64,000 nt of DNA from a virus. Made by a program: the position numbers and the translations under genes. Under the pieces are notes generated by a model. The model saw only the letters and a program-made list of their open reading frames with translations, did no database searches and was not told the DNA's origin. Numbering within the stretch: position 1 is the stretch's first letter; every line of letters begins with the position of its first letter. The stretch lies in IMG/VR virus record IMGVR_UViG_3300049215_000771, positions 434,001 to 498,000 of that record, one strand, 5' to 3'. Of this stretch, positions 57,260 to 63,984 are shown piece after piece.

Positions 57260-57463
57260 TTACTTCTTCATTTCGTCGTACACTTGCAAGGCAAAATCAA
57301 CCCACTTCGCCTTGACATCAGGAGGCATCCCCTTCTCGTCGGCCTTCGCCTCGCAGAGATGTTGATACGCCTCACGGGAGTCAGCTTGTTGGTAAAAAGC
57401 CAACAGCGTGTTCTGCATGTCGTTGAGAACTTCGTCTTCGCTGGGAACCGCATTCCAGGCCAT
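57260..57463 (-). CDS. small helical protein
   Basis: A 67-residue helical protein (MAWNAVPSEDEVLNDMQNTL). AAGGAGAGAATA before ATG 57463. Unknown. Confidence 0.6.
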   Translation of the reverse strand: MAWNAVPSEDEVLNDMQNTLLAFYQQADSREAYQHLCEAKADEKGMPPDVKAKWVDFALQVYDEMKK

Positions 57464-57473
57464 TATTCTCTCC

Positions 57474-57719
57474 TTATCCACACGCTCCATCTTCGATCTT
57501 GACGATCACCTTGTCAGTTTTCACCGCATAGGTCAGCATCGTCCAGTCGGCGTCCTTTTCCTTCACCTTCGCCGCTTGCAAGGCCACCTTCTTAAACCTC
57601 TCCACGACGGCGAGGGCAGCCCGCAACTCGTCAGTTTCCTGCTTCGTTGCCGAGATCACCACCGAGCGTTCGCCACGCACGGCCCCGTCGTAACCCTTGA
57701 TGACTTCTTCAGCTTTCAT
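57474..57719 (-). CDS. unknown small protein
   Basis: An 81-residue protein: helix (TDELRAALAVVERFKKVAL) then strands (LTYAVKTDKVIVKIEDG). CGAGGCAACT before ATG 57719. Confidence 0.6.
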   Translation of the reverse strand: MKAEEVIKGYDGAVRGERSVVISATKQETDELRAALAVVERFKKVALQAAKVKEKDADWTMLTYAVKTDKVIVKIEDGACG

Positions 57720-57735
57720 AGTTGCCTCGCAGAAA

Positions 57736-57826
57736 TTGGCAAGGTGGGATTCGATACCCACACGGTAGATTCGTCAACCTACCAACCCCCTCTAGCGGGG
57801 GCTGCGTCTTCTTCCGCCACTTGCCA
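57736..57826 (-). tRNA. type II tRNA-like gene, anticodon unclear
   Basis: Acceptor TGGCAAG/CTTGCCA, D-arm GCGGAAGAAGACGC without GG, anticodon stem GCCCC with an 8-nt loop CGCTAGAG, long variable arm (GGTAG...CTACC), and a T-loop one base too long (TATCGAAT). CTA or TAG could be the anticodon. Leu-like; probably degenerate or specialised. Confidence 0.5.
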
Positions 57827-57827
57827 G

Positions 57828-57903
57828 TGTCCAAGGTGGGACTCGAACCCACAAAATCACCAGATTCTCAACCTGGCGGCTTTGCCAATTTGCCTACCTG
57901 GAC
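57828..57903 (-). tRNA. tRNA with leucine anticodon GAG but short variable loop
   Basis: Acceptor GTCCAGG/CTTGGAC, D-arm GGCAAATTGGCAAAGCC, anticodon arm CCAGG-TTGAGAA-TCTGG, variable loop TGATTTT, T-arm GTGGG-TTCGAGT-CCCAC, discriminator A. Third type I tRNA with a Leu anticodon. Confidence 0.8.
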
Positions 57904-58347
57904 AATTCTCTGGCTATGACAATTAGGACATAGAAACTGCAAGTTTTCTTTCCTGTTGTCGAGCCAGTTATCGTTCTTGTGGTCAACTTCCAACACCAAC
58001 GGTTTGCCGTTCCATACATCCGTTTGACCACAACACGCACATTTATACTCAACTCCCGATTCGATCAATGCCCGCCGCAGCATATACCCGTGAGTTCTGC
58101 GGTCGCCCTCGGACAACACCAGTATTTCAGACCAGTGCTTCTTCAGTCCGTTCGTCAATCCCTTCCGTGACGCTTGCCCCAAAAAATGAGTCGTATCAAT
58201 CTCGTATCTTTTGAGAAGAGCCTTAATATGCGATTGACTCCCCCCGGTCAGCTTGAGGCCCAACATTCGCAAAACATCACGAATGCAAATGGACTCCTTG
58301 GCAATTTCCCCAAGCAACTCTTTGGTGTATTTCGTCTTGTTTCCCAT
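57868..58347 (-). CDS. HNH homing-type endonuclease reading into tRNA
   Basis: A 159-residue paralogue of the gene at 46027: helix-turn-helix-like CIRDVLRMLGLKLTGG, EYKCACCGQ, LVLEVDHKNDNWLDNR and LCPNCHSQ. The last 11 codons and the stop lie in the tRNA at 57828-57903 (stop at tRNA nt 34-36). Both HNH genes sit immediately upstream of a Leu-anticodon tRNA. Confidence 0.8.
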   Translation of the reverse strand: MGNKTKYTKELLGEIAKESICIRDVLRMLGLKLTGGSQSHIKALLKRYEIDTTHFLGQASRKGLTNGLKKHWSEILVLSEGDRRTHGYMLRRALIESGVEYKCACCGQTDVWNGKPLVLEVDHKNDNWLDNRKENLQFLCPNCHSQRIVQVGKLAKPPG

Positions 58348-58372
58348 GAAGACATTATAGCAAACATATCTG

Positions 58373-58612
58373 TCATTTGCAAGTAATGTCTTCCAGTCTC
58401 GTGTACTGCCAGAAGTAAATGCTACCCTTGTCGCTGTTCAACTTGTTCAGCCGCTTCACTTCCGCTTCTGCCCGTTCCGGCGTCGGAACTACCTTCTTCA
58501 CCGTGAGTCGCATCTTCAACTCGTCCGGCGTCAGTTTCACCGCTCCCGACGCTATCTCGGTTGGTTCTAAGTCCAGCCTCAGTACGGCGTAAGCAGGGGC
58601 TAGGGGAATCAT
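58373..58612 (-). CDS. small conserved-looking protein
   Basis: A 79-residue alpha/beta protein (AVLRLDLEPTEIASGAVKLT, then AEAEVKRLNKLNSDKGSIYF). ATG 58612 lies within the frame upstream, with GAGG 10 nt before it. Unknown. Confidence 0.6.
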   Translation of the reverse strand: MIPLAPAYAVLRLDLEPTEIASGAVKLTPDELKMRLTVKKVVPTPERAEAEVKRLNKLNSDKGSIYFWQYTRLEDITCK

Positions 58613-58721
58613 CGAACAACAACCTCATGTAATTGTCCACTGTTCTCGTCTGAATCTGACCGCCTCTCTCGAAGCGGTCCCACTGTTTTTCAGAGATACC
58701 AGTAAACTCATCGCTCGTCAT
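58422..58721 (-). CDS. small protein, possibly split by frameshift
   Basis: Frame from ATG 58721 (MTSDEFTGISEKQWDRFERG) with GGGAAG upstream. The first 37 residues look real; the rest overlaps the next gene in another frame and is low quality. It may be the N-terminal part of the gene at 58373. Confidence 0.4.
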   Translation of the reverse strand: MTSDEFTGISEKQWDRFERGGQIQTRTVDNYMRLLFDDSPSPCLRRTEAGLRTNRDSVGSGETDAGRVEDATHGEEGSSDAGTGRSGSEAAEQVEQRQG

Positions 58722-58995
58722 CGCCGACTTCCCGGAGGGTGCGGTCGGCTTTTTCGATCTTGTCGAAGTCTTCGTTGTAGAGGGCGAACCGGATTTCTTG
58801 CGTTTCGTCATTGGAAAGTACCGCCCGGATTGGGAAGTCAACCACAATGGTCGTCGGTTCCTCCAGTTCCACGCTGGCCTCGTCGCCTTCTTCCTCCGCA
58901 GGCATGTCGATCCGCATGAACTGAGAAAGATTGATGGTATAATCCAACAAGTGCGGCTCGGCTTCCGCCATCTCAACCAAATCACGCAGTTTCAT
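58708..58995 (-). CDS. acidic small protein
   Basis: A 95-residue protein (MKLRDLVEMAEAEPHLLDYT start). Helical start, then strands with an acidic loop (AEEEGDEASVELEE). AAGGAAAAAC before ATG 58995. Confidence 0.6.
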   Translation of the reverse strand: MKLRDLVEMAEAEPHLLDYTINLSQFMRIDMPAEEEGDEASVELEEPTTIVVDFPIRAVLSNDETQEIRFALYNEDFDKIEKADRTLREVGDDER

Positions 58996-59197
58996 GTTTT
59001 TCCTTATCGTGGATGCGCCACCCAGGACGTTCCTTGTAGAGAATGTCGTTGATGGCATCGCCGTAAACAAACCCCGCCTTCGCCTCGGTCGTCATCAGGC
59101 TGTGGGAAAGTTCTTCCAACTCGCTCACCATCTCCTGATAGTCCTGAACGACTGCGATCAGTTCTTCCTTGGTCAGTTCGTGCAGTTGTCGTTGCAT
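58982..59197 (-). CDS. short coiled-coil protein
   Basis: A 71-residue protein: LTKEELIAVVQDYQEMVSEL suggests a coiled coil. Start 59197 follows the clpS stop by one base. Confidence 0.6.
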   Translation of the reverse strand: MQRQLHELTKEELIAVVQDYQEMVSELEELSHSLMTTEAKAGFVYGDAINDILYKERPGWRIHDKEKHETA

Positions 59198-59198
59198 G

Positions 59199-59540
59199 TT
59201 AGTTCGCCGGCTCGATCTCACACTTCATGCTCCCCTTGCAGCGTGCCACACGCTTGTCAGGGCCGAAGCTGTGAACTTGTTCTTGTTTCAGTTCCGCCAG
59301 TTCCTTGCTGCAAGTCTTCAAAATGGCCCGGCCTTTGTGATGGACCGTTTCGGCAACCTTCTTCCCGTGCTGTACCGAGTGTCCAAACACCTTCTGGCAC
59401 AACTCGATAACATAGTCAACCGTGTGATCGTCGTCATTGACCAAGATCACATTGTACGGAGGAAGAATCTTGTTCTTCGTCTCGTTGTCGGTTTGATCTT
59501 CCACGTCGATGCCCAAGTCGGGCAGAGTCGTTGTACTCAT
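59199..59540 (-). CDS. clpS: ClpS-like N-end-rule adaptor
   Basis: A 113-residue protein. PPYNVILVNDDDHTVDYVIE, then CQKVFGHS, VHHKGRAIL and LAELKQEQVHSFG match ClpS, which delivers proteins with N-terminal Leu, Phe, Tyr or Trp to ClpAP. The NDDxH-type pocket residues are kept. The N-terminal tail that inhibits or engages ClpA is present (about 30 residues). It may redirect host proteolysis. ATG 59540 chosen; AAGGA lies 12 nt upstream. Confidence 0.88.
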   Translation of the reverse strand: MSTTTLPDLGIDVEDQTDNETKNKILPPYNVILVNDDDHTVDYVIELCQKVFGHSVQHGKKVAETVHHKGRAILKTCSKELAELKQEQVHSFGPDKRVARCKGSMKCEIEPAN

Positions 59541-59793
59541 TCGTCTGTTTCTTCCTTTCAAGAACTTCTTCAAAGTGAGCGATGACCTTGGCTCCACGCA
59601 CCGGGCAGAAGCGGCCCTCGTTCACTTCTCTACGGTAGTAAGCGATCCAACCTTCCAGTTCTTTGACACTCCCCTGCTTCCGCAGGTTCATGTGCCCGCC
59701 GTAGATTCCCCGTCGCTGGGCGAGTTGTTGTCCCGCCCGATGTCGGGACTGCATTTCCCCTCGGATGATTCCGATTCTTGTTGATTCTGACAT
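59434..59793 (-). CDS. small basic protein
   Basis: A 119-residue frame (MSESTRIGIIRGEMQSRHRA). GWIAYYRREVNEGRFCPVRG and AHFEEVLERKKQT are helical. The last 35 residues overlap clpS in another frame. GAAAGTACCG before ATG 59793. Confidence 0.5.
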   Translation of the reverse strand: MSESTRIGIIRGEMQSRHRAGQQLAQRRGIYGGHMNLRKQGSVKELEGWIAYYRREVNEGRFCPVRGAKVIAHFEEVLERKKQTNEYNDSARLGHRRGRSNRQRDEEQDSSSVQCDLGQ

Positions 59794-60317
59794 CGGTACT
59801 TTCCTGGTAATGGCCCTATCCAACCCTTTGGCAAACCATCGCCAACCGGAATATACCATCCGGTCGCCGTTTCGGGATGCCCTGTCTGTTGAAGAATCCC
59901 GATCAGTTCGCCGTTGAACTCACAGCCTTCGGGATAATCATCCGTACTGTATTTCGCCAGTACACCCTGAATGGCCTCGTTCAGTTCCTTCTTGATTTTC
60001 TCGATCACACTCATTTCTGCGCCCCACGCCTTATGCCCGCCAACTTCTTGCAAGATCGGCTCGTAGTATTTCCAGGCCGTAGCGTAAGGAATGTTGGTGT
60101 CACACCCTTCACAATCTTCTTCCAGCAAATGATGCCCAACACCTTCTTCAGCACAAGCCGGGTCCGGGCAATGCCTCATTGGAGCATGACAGTTCGGACA
60201 AACGTAGTAAAACTTCCTGCCACTGGCGTCGGTACTCCATTCAATCGACCGGGCCTGAAACTCCCTCCAAGTGATCGCCCCATCTTCGTACAACTTGCGA
60301 AGTCGGCGGGGGTCCAT
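59688..60317 (-). CDS. zinc-binding protein, unknown
   Basis: A 209-residue protein with CPNCHAPMRHCPDPAC and CEGC (zinc sites near residues 39-70), a helical middle, and GWIGPLPGKYRCQNQQES before a low-complexity tail overlapping the next gene. Start ATG 60317; an alternative start could lie upstream. Confidence 0.55.
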   Translation of the reverse strand: MDPRRLRKLYEDGAITWREFQARSIEWSTDASGRKFYYVCPNCHAPMRHCPDPACAEEGVGHHLLEEDCEGCDTNIPYATAWKYYEPILQEVGGHKAWGAEMSVIEKIKKELNEAIQGVLAKYSTDDYPEGCEFNGELIGILQQTGHPETATGWYIPVGDGLPKGWIGPLPGKYRCQNQQESESSEGKCSPDIGRDNNSPSDGESTAGT

Positions 60318-60361
60318 CTTCTTGTATGGTCCAGCCGGGCCGTTGATGGTTATGAGCCGTC

Positions 60362-60703
60362 TCAGGTATCTTTGAGCGCCTTCATCACGGCGTTGAACGC
60401 TGCTGTCGCCCGTTCCTTGTCCCCGATCTTGTTGACCGCCCATAACATCAACCTCAAGTCGTTCGCTTGAGCCTCCAGCGCCGTTTGCGGGATTGGGAAA
60501 GCATCTCCATTGCGGTCATGCTTGCCGTACCTGTCGATTTTTCGAGCCTCGGCGATGGCTTCTTCGTCGCCTTCGAGGATGCGTTGCACCAGACCACGTT
60601 CGTTGAGAGCCGCCAGGAAATTGAAAACTTCACCTTTGCTGATGGTCAACTTCTCGGCCAGCATTTCACACAGCTTCCAGCGATCCTTCATCGACATCGC
60701 CAT
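60362..60703 (-). CDS. helical small protein
   Basis: A 113-residue protein: MLAEKLTISKGEVFNFLAAL looks like a helix-turn-helix or winged helix. GGAGAACAGTT before ATG 60703. Directly after tRNA-Phe. Confidence 0.65.
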   Translation of the reverse strand: MAMSMKDRWKLCEMLAEKLTISKGEVFNFLAALNERGLVQRILEGDEEAIAEARKIDRYGKHDRNGDAFPIPQTALEAQANDLRLMLWAVNKIGDKERATAAFNAVMKALKDT

Positions 60704-60718
60704 AACTGTTCTCCAAGT

Positions 60719-60799
60719 GCCTCCCCAGGGGATTGAACCCTAACCTTCTGCTTTTCAGGCAGATGTGCAGACCAAATGGAACCACTACACCAGAGAGGC
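60719..60799 (-). tRNA. tRNA-Phe(GAA), enlarged D-loop
   Basis: Acceptor GCCTCTC/GGGAGGC, 26-nt D-arm, anticodon arm TCTGC-CTGAAAA-GCAGA, T-loop TTCAATC, discriminator A. Reads UUC and UUU. A candidate substrate of the phage PheRS. Confidence 0.85.
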
Positions 60800-60801
60800 A
60801 A

Positions 60802-60999
60802 TCATTCATCCCACAACTGATACCGCCAATGCTTTGGGATAGAAGCAAGGGGGATTTTCGTCGGTTTGTCACACGCCGCACACACGCAATAGGCTCCCAC
60901 TTCCATCGCATCCTTGATGTCTTCTACCGTCACCGCCAGAACCGACTTGCAGTGTTCGCATACCACCCGAATGGTGTTGTTATTTTCAACAATTCTCAT
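60802..60999 (-). CDS. zinc-ribbon protein
   Basis: A 65-residue protein with VVCEHCKSVL and VCAACDKPT, four-Cys site. GAGGCTTCC before ATG 60999; it overlaps no tRNA. Confidence 0.65.
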   Translation of the reverse strand: MRIVENNNTIRVVCEHCKSVLAVTVEDIKDAMEVGAYCVCAACDKPTKIPLASIPKHWRYQLWDE

Positions 61000-61006
61000 G
61001 GAAGCC

Positions 61007-61270
61007 TCAATCTTCCGGTCGTCCCCACCGATGATGGTCGTGATCGTCCCTGGCGTAATCATCCGGGTTGAAGTATTGCAAGTTGCCGGACCAGTGATCG
61101 ACTTGCTCCACGAATGCCCGCAGGCTGTTATAAACTTCCAATATCCCGGCTTTCTGCATCTTATTGTAGTTCCGAGACTCGCCCTTGGTTGCCGTGGTTT
61201 CCTCGATGAACTTCACTAACGTCCGTGCTTCGTCCACAGTAAGCACTGACCACTGAAAAGGCAATAGCAT
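61007..61270 (-). CDS. unknown small protein
   Basis: An 87-residue helical protein with His/Asp-rich end (DDHDHHRWG). Starts where the upstream gene stops (61270). Unknown. Confidence 0.6.
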   Translation of the reverse strand: MLLPFQWSVLTVDEARTLVKFIEETTATKGESRNYNKMQKAGILEVYNSLRAFVEQVDHWSGNLQYFNPDDYARDDHDHHRWGRPED

Positions 61271-61530
61271 TACAACTCCAAACCACCGTTGACCAGAATT
61301 TCTCGAACCTCAGCAGAACTACCGATGGGTTCCAGGGCGGCATACAACTGCTCGGCGACATAAACCTCGCTTGCGCCCTCATGGTTGACCACCCGAACCT
61401 GAGTCGGGTCCGCCTCAACCGGAAACGCCTCGTACTCACCTGTGACGAAAACCAGGAAGCAGTGATTGATCTGCTTGATCCTTTCTTCGTCATCGAGAGC
61501 AGGCGGAAGAAACTCGTTCCAATAACCCAT
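61270..61530 (-). CDS. unknown small protein
   Basis: An 86-residue protein (MGYWNEFLPPALDDEERIKQ). GGAGAAAAAAAC before ATG 61530. Immediately downstream of a tRNA-Ser-like gene. Confidence 0.65.
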   Translation of the reverse strand: MGYWNEFLPPALDDEERIKQINHCFLVFVTGEYEAFPVEADPTQVRVVNHEGASEVYVAEQLYAALEPIGSSAEVREILVNGGLEL

Positions 61531-61545
61531 GTTTTTTTCTCCTGG

Positions 61546-61632
61546 CGGTAACGAAGGGAATTGAACCCATAAGGCGGTTTCCCGCTCGGCGGCTCTTGTG
61601 CCGTTGCCTTCTCCACTTAGGCTTGCGCTACC
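61546..61632 (-). tRNA. tRNA-Ser-like, anticodon unclear
   Basis: Type II, acceptor GGTAGCG/CGTTACC, D-arm with GCC/GGC, variable arm GCGG-GAAA-CCGC, T-loop TTCAATT, discriminator G as in the other Ser tRNAs. The anticodon arm CGGC-ACAAGA-GCCG has a wrong loop and no U33; AGA or CAA could be read depending on pairing. Confidence 0.55.
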
Positions 61633-61698
61633 AGATTTCGCCATTTGCTCCGCTGTTGATGGCATTGATCGACTCATCATCCATCCTTGCTCTACCAG

Positions 61699-61772
61699 TG
61701 CCCAGGGTCGGACTTGAACCGACGACCTTCTGCTCTTCAGGCAGACGCTACTACCAACTGAGCTACCTGGGC
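61699..61772 (-). tRNA. tRNA-Phe(GAA)
   Basis: Acceptor GCCCAGG/CCTGGGC, D-arm GCTCAGTTGGTAGTAGC, anticodon arm TCTGC-CTGAAGA-GCAGA, T-arm GTCGG-TTCAAGT-CCGAC, discriminator A. Second tRNA-Phe. Confidence 0.93.
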
Positions 61773-61791
61773 CAAACCATTCAGTAAAAAA

Positions 61792-61899
61792 GGGCGTGCA
61801 GGATGATGGGACTCGAACCCACCTGTACCTACCTTGCACGGCTTGCGCCGCTTGGGGACTCGCTGCCAACTGCTCATTACGGTCACACCCTGCACGCCC
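61792..61899 (-). ncRNA. tRNA-like element with 14-bp closing helix
   Basis: A good T-arm (GTGGG-TTCGAGT-CCCAT) and a 7-bp acceptor (CAGGGTG/CATCCTG) are extended by GGGCGTG/CACGCCC to a 14-bp helix. The interior has a CGGC-GCAA-GCCG hairpin but no clear anticodon arm. Could be a degenerate type II tRNA or a tRNA mimic. Confidence 0.45.
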
Positions 61900-61961
61900 T
61901 TGGTCCTTAGCCCCTCACTCGCCCGTGAACCGTTCGCTTCCTGCGACGGTTGAACCGGAAG

Positions 61962-62087
61962 TTATTCCAGTAGGCTTTTCGCCTCCAGACGCCTTGGGAC
62001 TTTTTCTTCTTCCTTTGTTTCAACTTTGCCTCCGCAGTTGAGGAATTGGTAGTTTCCAACGCCGTTGCAGAGGACGCAGATGACCAT
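61962..62087 (-). CDS. 41-residue Cys-containing protein
   Basis: Frame MVICVLCNGVGNYQFLNCGG followed by a Lys/Glu tail. GGGAG lies 8 nt before ATG 62087, formed by the end of the upstream frame. A CxxC plus Cys may bind zinc. Confidence 0.5.
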   Translation of the reverse strand: MVICVLCNGVGNYQFLNCGGKVETKEEEKVPRRLEAKSLLE

Positions 62088-62088
62088 T

Positions 62089-62247
62089 TTATTTACTCCC
62101 AGGTTGCGGCCTTTTCTTCAACCAAGGCGTATGCCGCTTCGCCTGACACTCGGCTGTGCAGAAATGCAGCAGCCGCCTTTTGCCACGAACCGTGTGATAT
62201 GGGCCTTCAATCACTGTGCGGCAACCGTCGCACACAACTCCACCCAT
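62089..62247 (-). CDS. 52-residue zinc-finger-like protein
   Basis: Frame MGGVVCDGCRTVIEGPYHTV, then FCTAECQAKRH, giving a four-Cys site as in treble-clef mini-proteins. It follows the upstream stop by two bases and is probably translated by re-initiation. Confidence 0.55.
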   Translation of the reverse strand: MGGVVCDGCRTVIEGPYHTVRGKRRLLHFCTAECQAKRHTPWLKKRPQPGSK

Positions 62248-62249
62248 TT

Positions 62250-62495
62250 TTAACACGACTCGTCTCCCGAACGCTCGAAAAGTGAACCCTTCACTTCATG
62301 TCCGATGCCGACACACTTGACGCCAGCCTGGACAACGTGACTTCCCAGCCGCCCCTTGTGGACCTTCACGACCTTGCTACACCAGGGACATTTGACTTCC
62401 TTCAGCTTCGACAAATCTTTCTTCTCATAGCCCCTGTGAACCTTCTTTCGTTCAAGGTGCTTGCCGGTATTTGTCGGAATGTTCTTGTTTGCCAT
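62250..62495 (-). CDS. zinc-finger basic protein
   Basis: An 81-residue Lys-rich protein with KCPWCSKVVKVHKG and a later VKCVGIGH. May bind nucleic acid. Weak ribosome site before ATG 62495. Confidence 0.6.
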   Translation of the reverse strand: MANKNIPTNTGKHLERKKVHRGYEKKDLSKLKEVKCPWCSKVVKVHKGRLGSHVVQAGVKCVGIGHEVKGSLFERSGDESC

Positions 62496-62505
62496 GTTAC
62501 ACCAG

Positions 62506-62623
62506 CGGATCAGAACGGGACTCGAACCCGCAACATGAATTTGGGTAGCGATTTTGCTACAAGACCCCCATGTACCTTACCTTTTTAGGGCTTAGTGCTT
62601 CTGCCGTTTCTGCCACCTGATCC
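62506..62623 (-). ncRNA. tRNA-Ser-like element with long insert
   Basis: 118 nt. Acceptor GGATCAG/CTGATCC, D-arm-like GCAGAAACGGCAGAAGC, T-arm GCGGG-TTCGAGT-CCCGT, discriminator G as in Ser tRNAs. The centre holds an extra hairpin (GTAGC-AAAATC-GCTAC inside GGGT...ACCC), and the anticodon arm is not clear. Possibly a tRNA with a small insertion. Confidence 0.45.
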
Positions 62624-62625
62624 AG

Positions 62626-62713
62626 CGGAAGGTGCGGGAGTCGAACTCGCAACACCCCTTTCAGGGTGTGTCCCGTTTCGAGCGGGGTGGGCCTGCCAAT
62701 GCCCAAACCTTCC
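62626..62713 (-). tRNA. tRNA-Ser(CGA), second copy
   Basis: Type II. Acceptor GGAAGGT/ACCTTCC, anticodon loop CTCGAAA, variable arm ACACCC-TGAA-AGGGGTGT, discriminator G. One mismatch each in the anticodon and T stems. Confidence 0.88.
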
Positions 62714-62715
62714 AG

Positions 62716-62976
62716 TTACATTCTTGCTCTGACATCACACCATCGAATCCGACGAACGGTGTAAGCACCACGAAGTTCACCATCTTCAATCGCCGCCAGC
62801 GCCTCTTCTTCCGTATCATACGACATCGTGTATATCGACGCCGTGTTGAGGTTGAGAATTCGCCATTCCTTCGACCGACCATCAAAAATAGCCGTCTCGA
62901 AGATGAGAGTACCAGTCCTTCGGACACCCTTCAACCACTCCATGTCTTCAGGACCGCCAGTGATGAAATCACCCAT
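62716..62976 (-). CDS. unknown small protein
   Basis: An 86-residue alpha/beta protein (TGTLIFETAIFDGRSKEWRI, then EEEALAAIEDGELRGAYTVR). GGAGGATTTGTT before ATG 62976. Confidence 0.65.
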   Translation of the reverse strand: MGDFITGGPEDMEWLKGVRRTGTLIFETAIFDGRSKEWRILNLNTASIYTMSYDTEEEALAAIEDGELRGAYTVRRIRWCDVRARM

Positions 62977-62991
62977 AACAAATCCTCCAAG

Positions 62992-63080
62992 CGGAAGGTG
63001 AGGGAGTTGAACCCTCAGCCCCCTTGCGGGGGCACCAACTTAGCAGGTTGGCGTGACGAACCGATAGTCACCTACCTTCC
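62992..63080 (-). tRNA. tRNA-Ser(GCU)
   Basis: Type II. Acceptor GGAAGGT/ACCTTCC, anticodon loop CTGCTAA, variable arm GCCCCC-GCAA-GGGGGC, discriminator G. Reads AGC and AGU. Confidence 0.93.
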
Positions 63081-63085
63081 AAACA

Positions 63086-63280
63086 TCACTCAATCTCACT
63101 GACAAATTCTACACGTCGCCCACGTCGTTTAACATCCTTGTTCAAATCAATTCTCATCCAGCAGTATTGCCCGGTCGATATTCCCATTTCAGCCAGGTAC
63201 TTCTGGCACGCTTCGACGATTTCACTTTCCGTCAGGGTCACGACCGCCTTCTTATTGCCCTTCGCTTTGCGGAATCGCAT
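63086..63280 (-). CDS. small basic protein
   Basis: A 64-residue basic protein (MRFRKAKGNKKAVVTLTESE). The ATG at 63280 and its GGAG lie within the RSIDDD codons of the upstream gene; a TTG 9 nt earlier is an alternative. Confidence 0.6.
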   Translation of the reverse strand: MRFRKAKGNKKAVVTLTESEIVEACQKYLAEMGISTGQYCWMRIDLNKDVKRRGRRVEFVSEIE

Positions 63281-63446
63281 CGTCGTCAATGCTCCGGTAC
63301 TTCGGCTTCTTCAGCAGCGGCTTGCCATCCCACAATCGCTTCAGATTTTCCCACTCCCACACAGTCCTGGCTCGTAGCTCGAAGGCTTCTTCCAGGTTCC
63401 AGCCCGCCGCCCGAAGGTTGGCGATTTCTTCCTCGTTAAATAGCAT
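63252..63446 (-). CDS. small helical protein with KYRSIDDD tag
   Basis: A 64-residue helical protein (MLFNEEEIANLRAAGWNLEE) with tag KPKYRSIDDDAIPQSEGQ at its end. AAGGAC before ATG 63446, overlapping the upstream stop. Confidence 0.65.
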   Translation of the reverse strand: MLFNEEEIANLRAAGWNLEEAFELRARTVWEWENLKRLWDGKPLLKKPKYRSIDDDAIPQSEGQ

Positions 63447-63921
63447 CGAGCATGTCCTTGATCTTGGCGTACTTCTCCCACACGATCTGAGCGTCGTGCT
63501 TGTTGATATAACCGAACGAGAAAAAGCAAGGATAGCCATTCACCCCACGAGGACCAGCTTTGTCGTAATACTCGTAGATCATGCCGATGTCTTGCTTGTA
63601 CTCGTCCGTGGCGTCGGCAAACGCTCCCAGGACGAGCGGCATGAAAATCATGCCCAGGTGCGTGATGTCAAATTCCCGAACATGCCGGTCAGTAAACACC
63701 AGGTTCATGGCGATGTCTTTCGCCAATTGCGTCAGGTACTCCGATGGCTTGTTGTCGATTGCCTTGGGCTTCAACGCCCCGACAGCCCAATCTCCCTTCA
63801 TGGGGGCTTCTGAAACTTCTTCTTTCACCATCATTGCCTCAGTACAGCGTTCACAGTCGCATTCACAACCACCCATGCGCCAGCTTGTCTGACACAACCC
63901 CTGGCGACAATGTTCTACCAT
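63436..63921 (-). CDS. unknown protein with Cys cluster
   Basis: A 161-residue protein. N-terminal CRQGLCQTSWRMGGCECDC and ERC could bind zinc. The body is helical (EYLTQLAKDIAMNLVF, GMIFMPLVLGAFADATDEY). Start 63921 has a weak ribosome site; 63876 is an alternative. Confidence 0.6.
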   Translation of the reverse strand: MVEHCRQGLCQTSWRMGGCECDCERCTEAMMVKEEVSEAPMKGDWAVGALKPKAIDNKPSEYLTQLAKDIAMNLVFTDRHVREFDITHLGMIFMPLVLGAFADATDEYKQDIGMIYEYYDKAGPRGVNGYPCFFSFGYINKHDAQIVWEKYAKIKDMLDAI

Positions 63922-63953
63922 GAAGACACCGAAAACGCTGCAAGGTTCGTGTT

Positions 63954-63984
63954 CCGGGCGGATTTTGGCGAGGAATCCGCCCGG
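63954..63984. repeat. perfect 11-bp inverted repeat at window end
   Basis: CCGGGCGGATT and AATCCGCCCGG separated by 9 nt. Strong hairpin in the gap upstream of the last gene; no U-tract. May be a terminator stem or operator. Confidence 0.45.

Noticed and set aside
61633-61698. An 18-codon frame between a tRNA-Ser-like gene and tRNA-Phe
   Set aside because: Too short, with only a weak AAGG next to the ATG.
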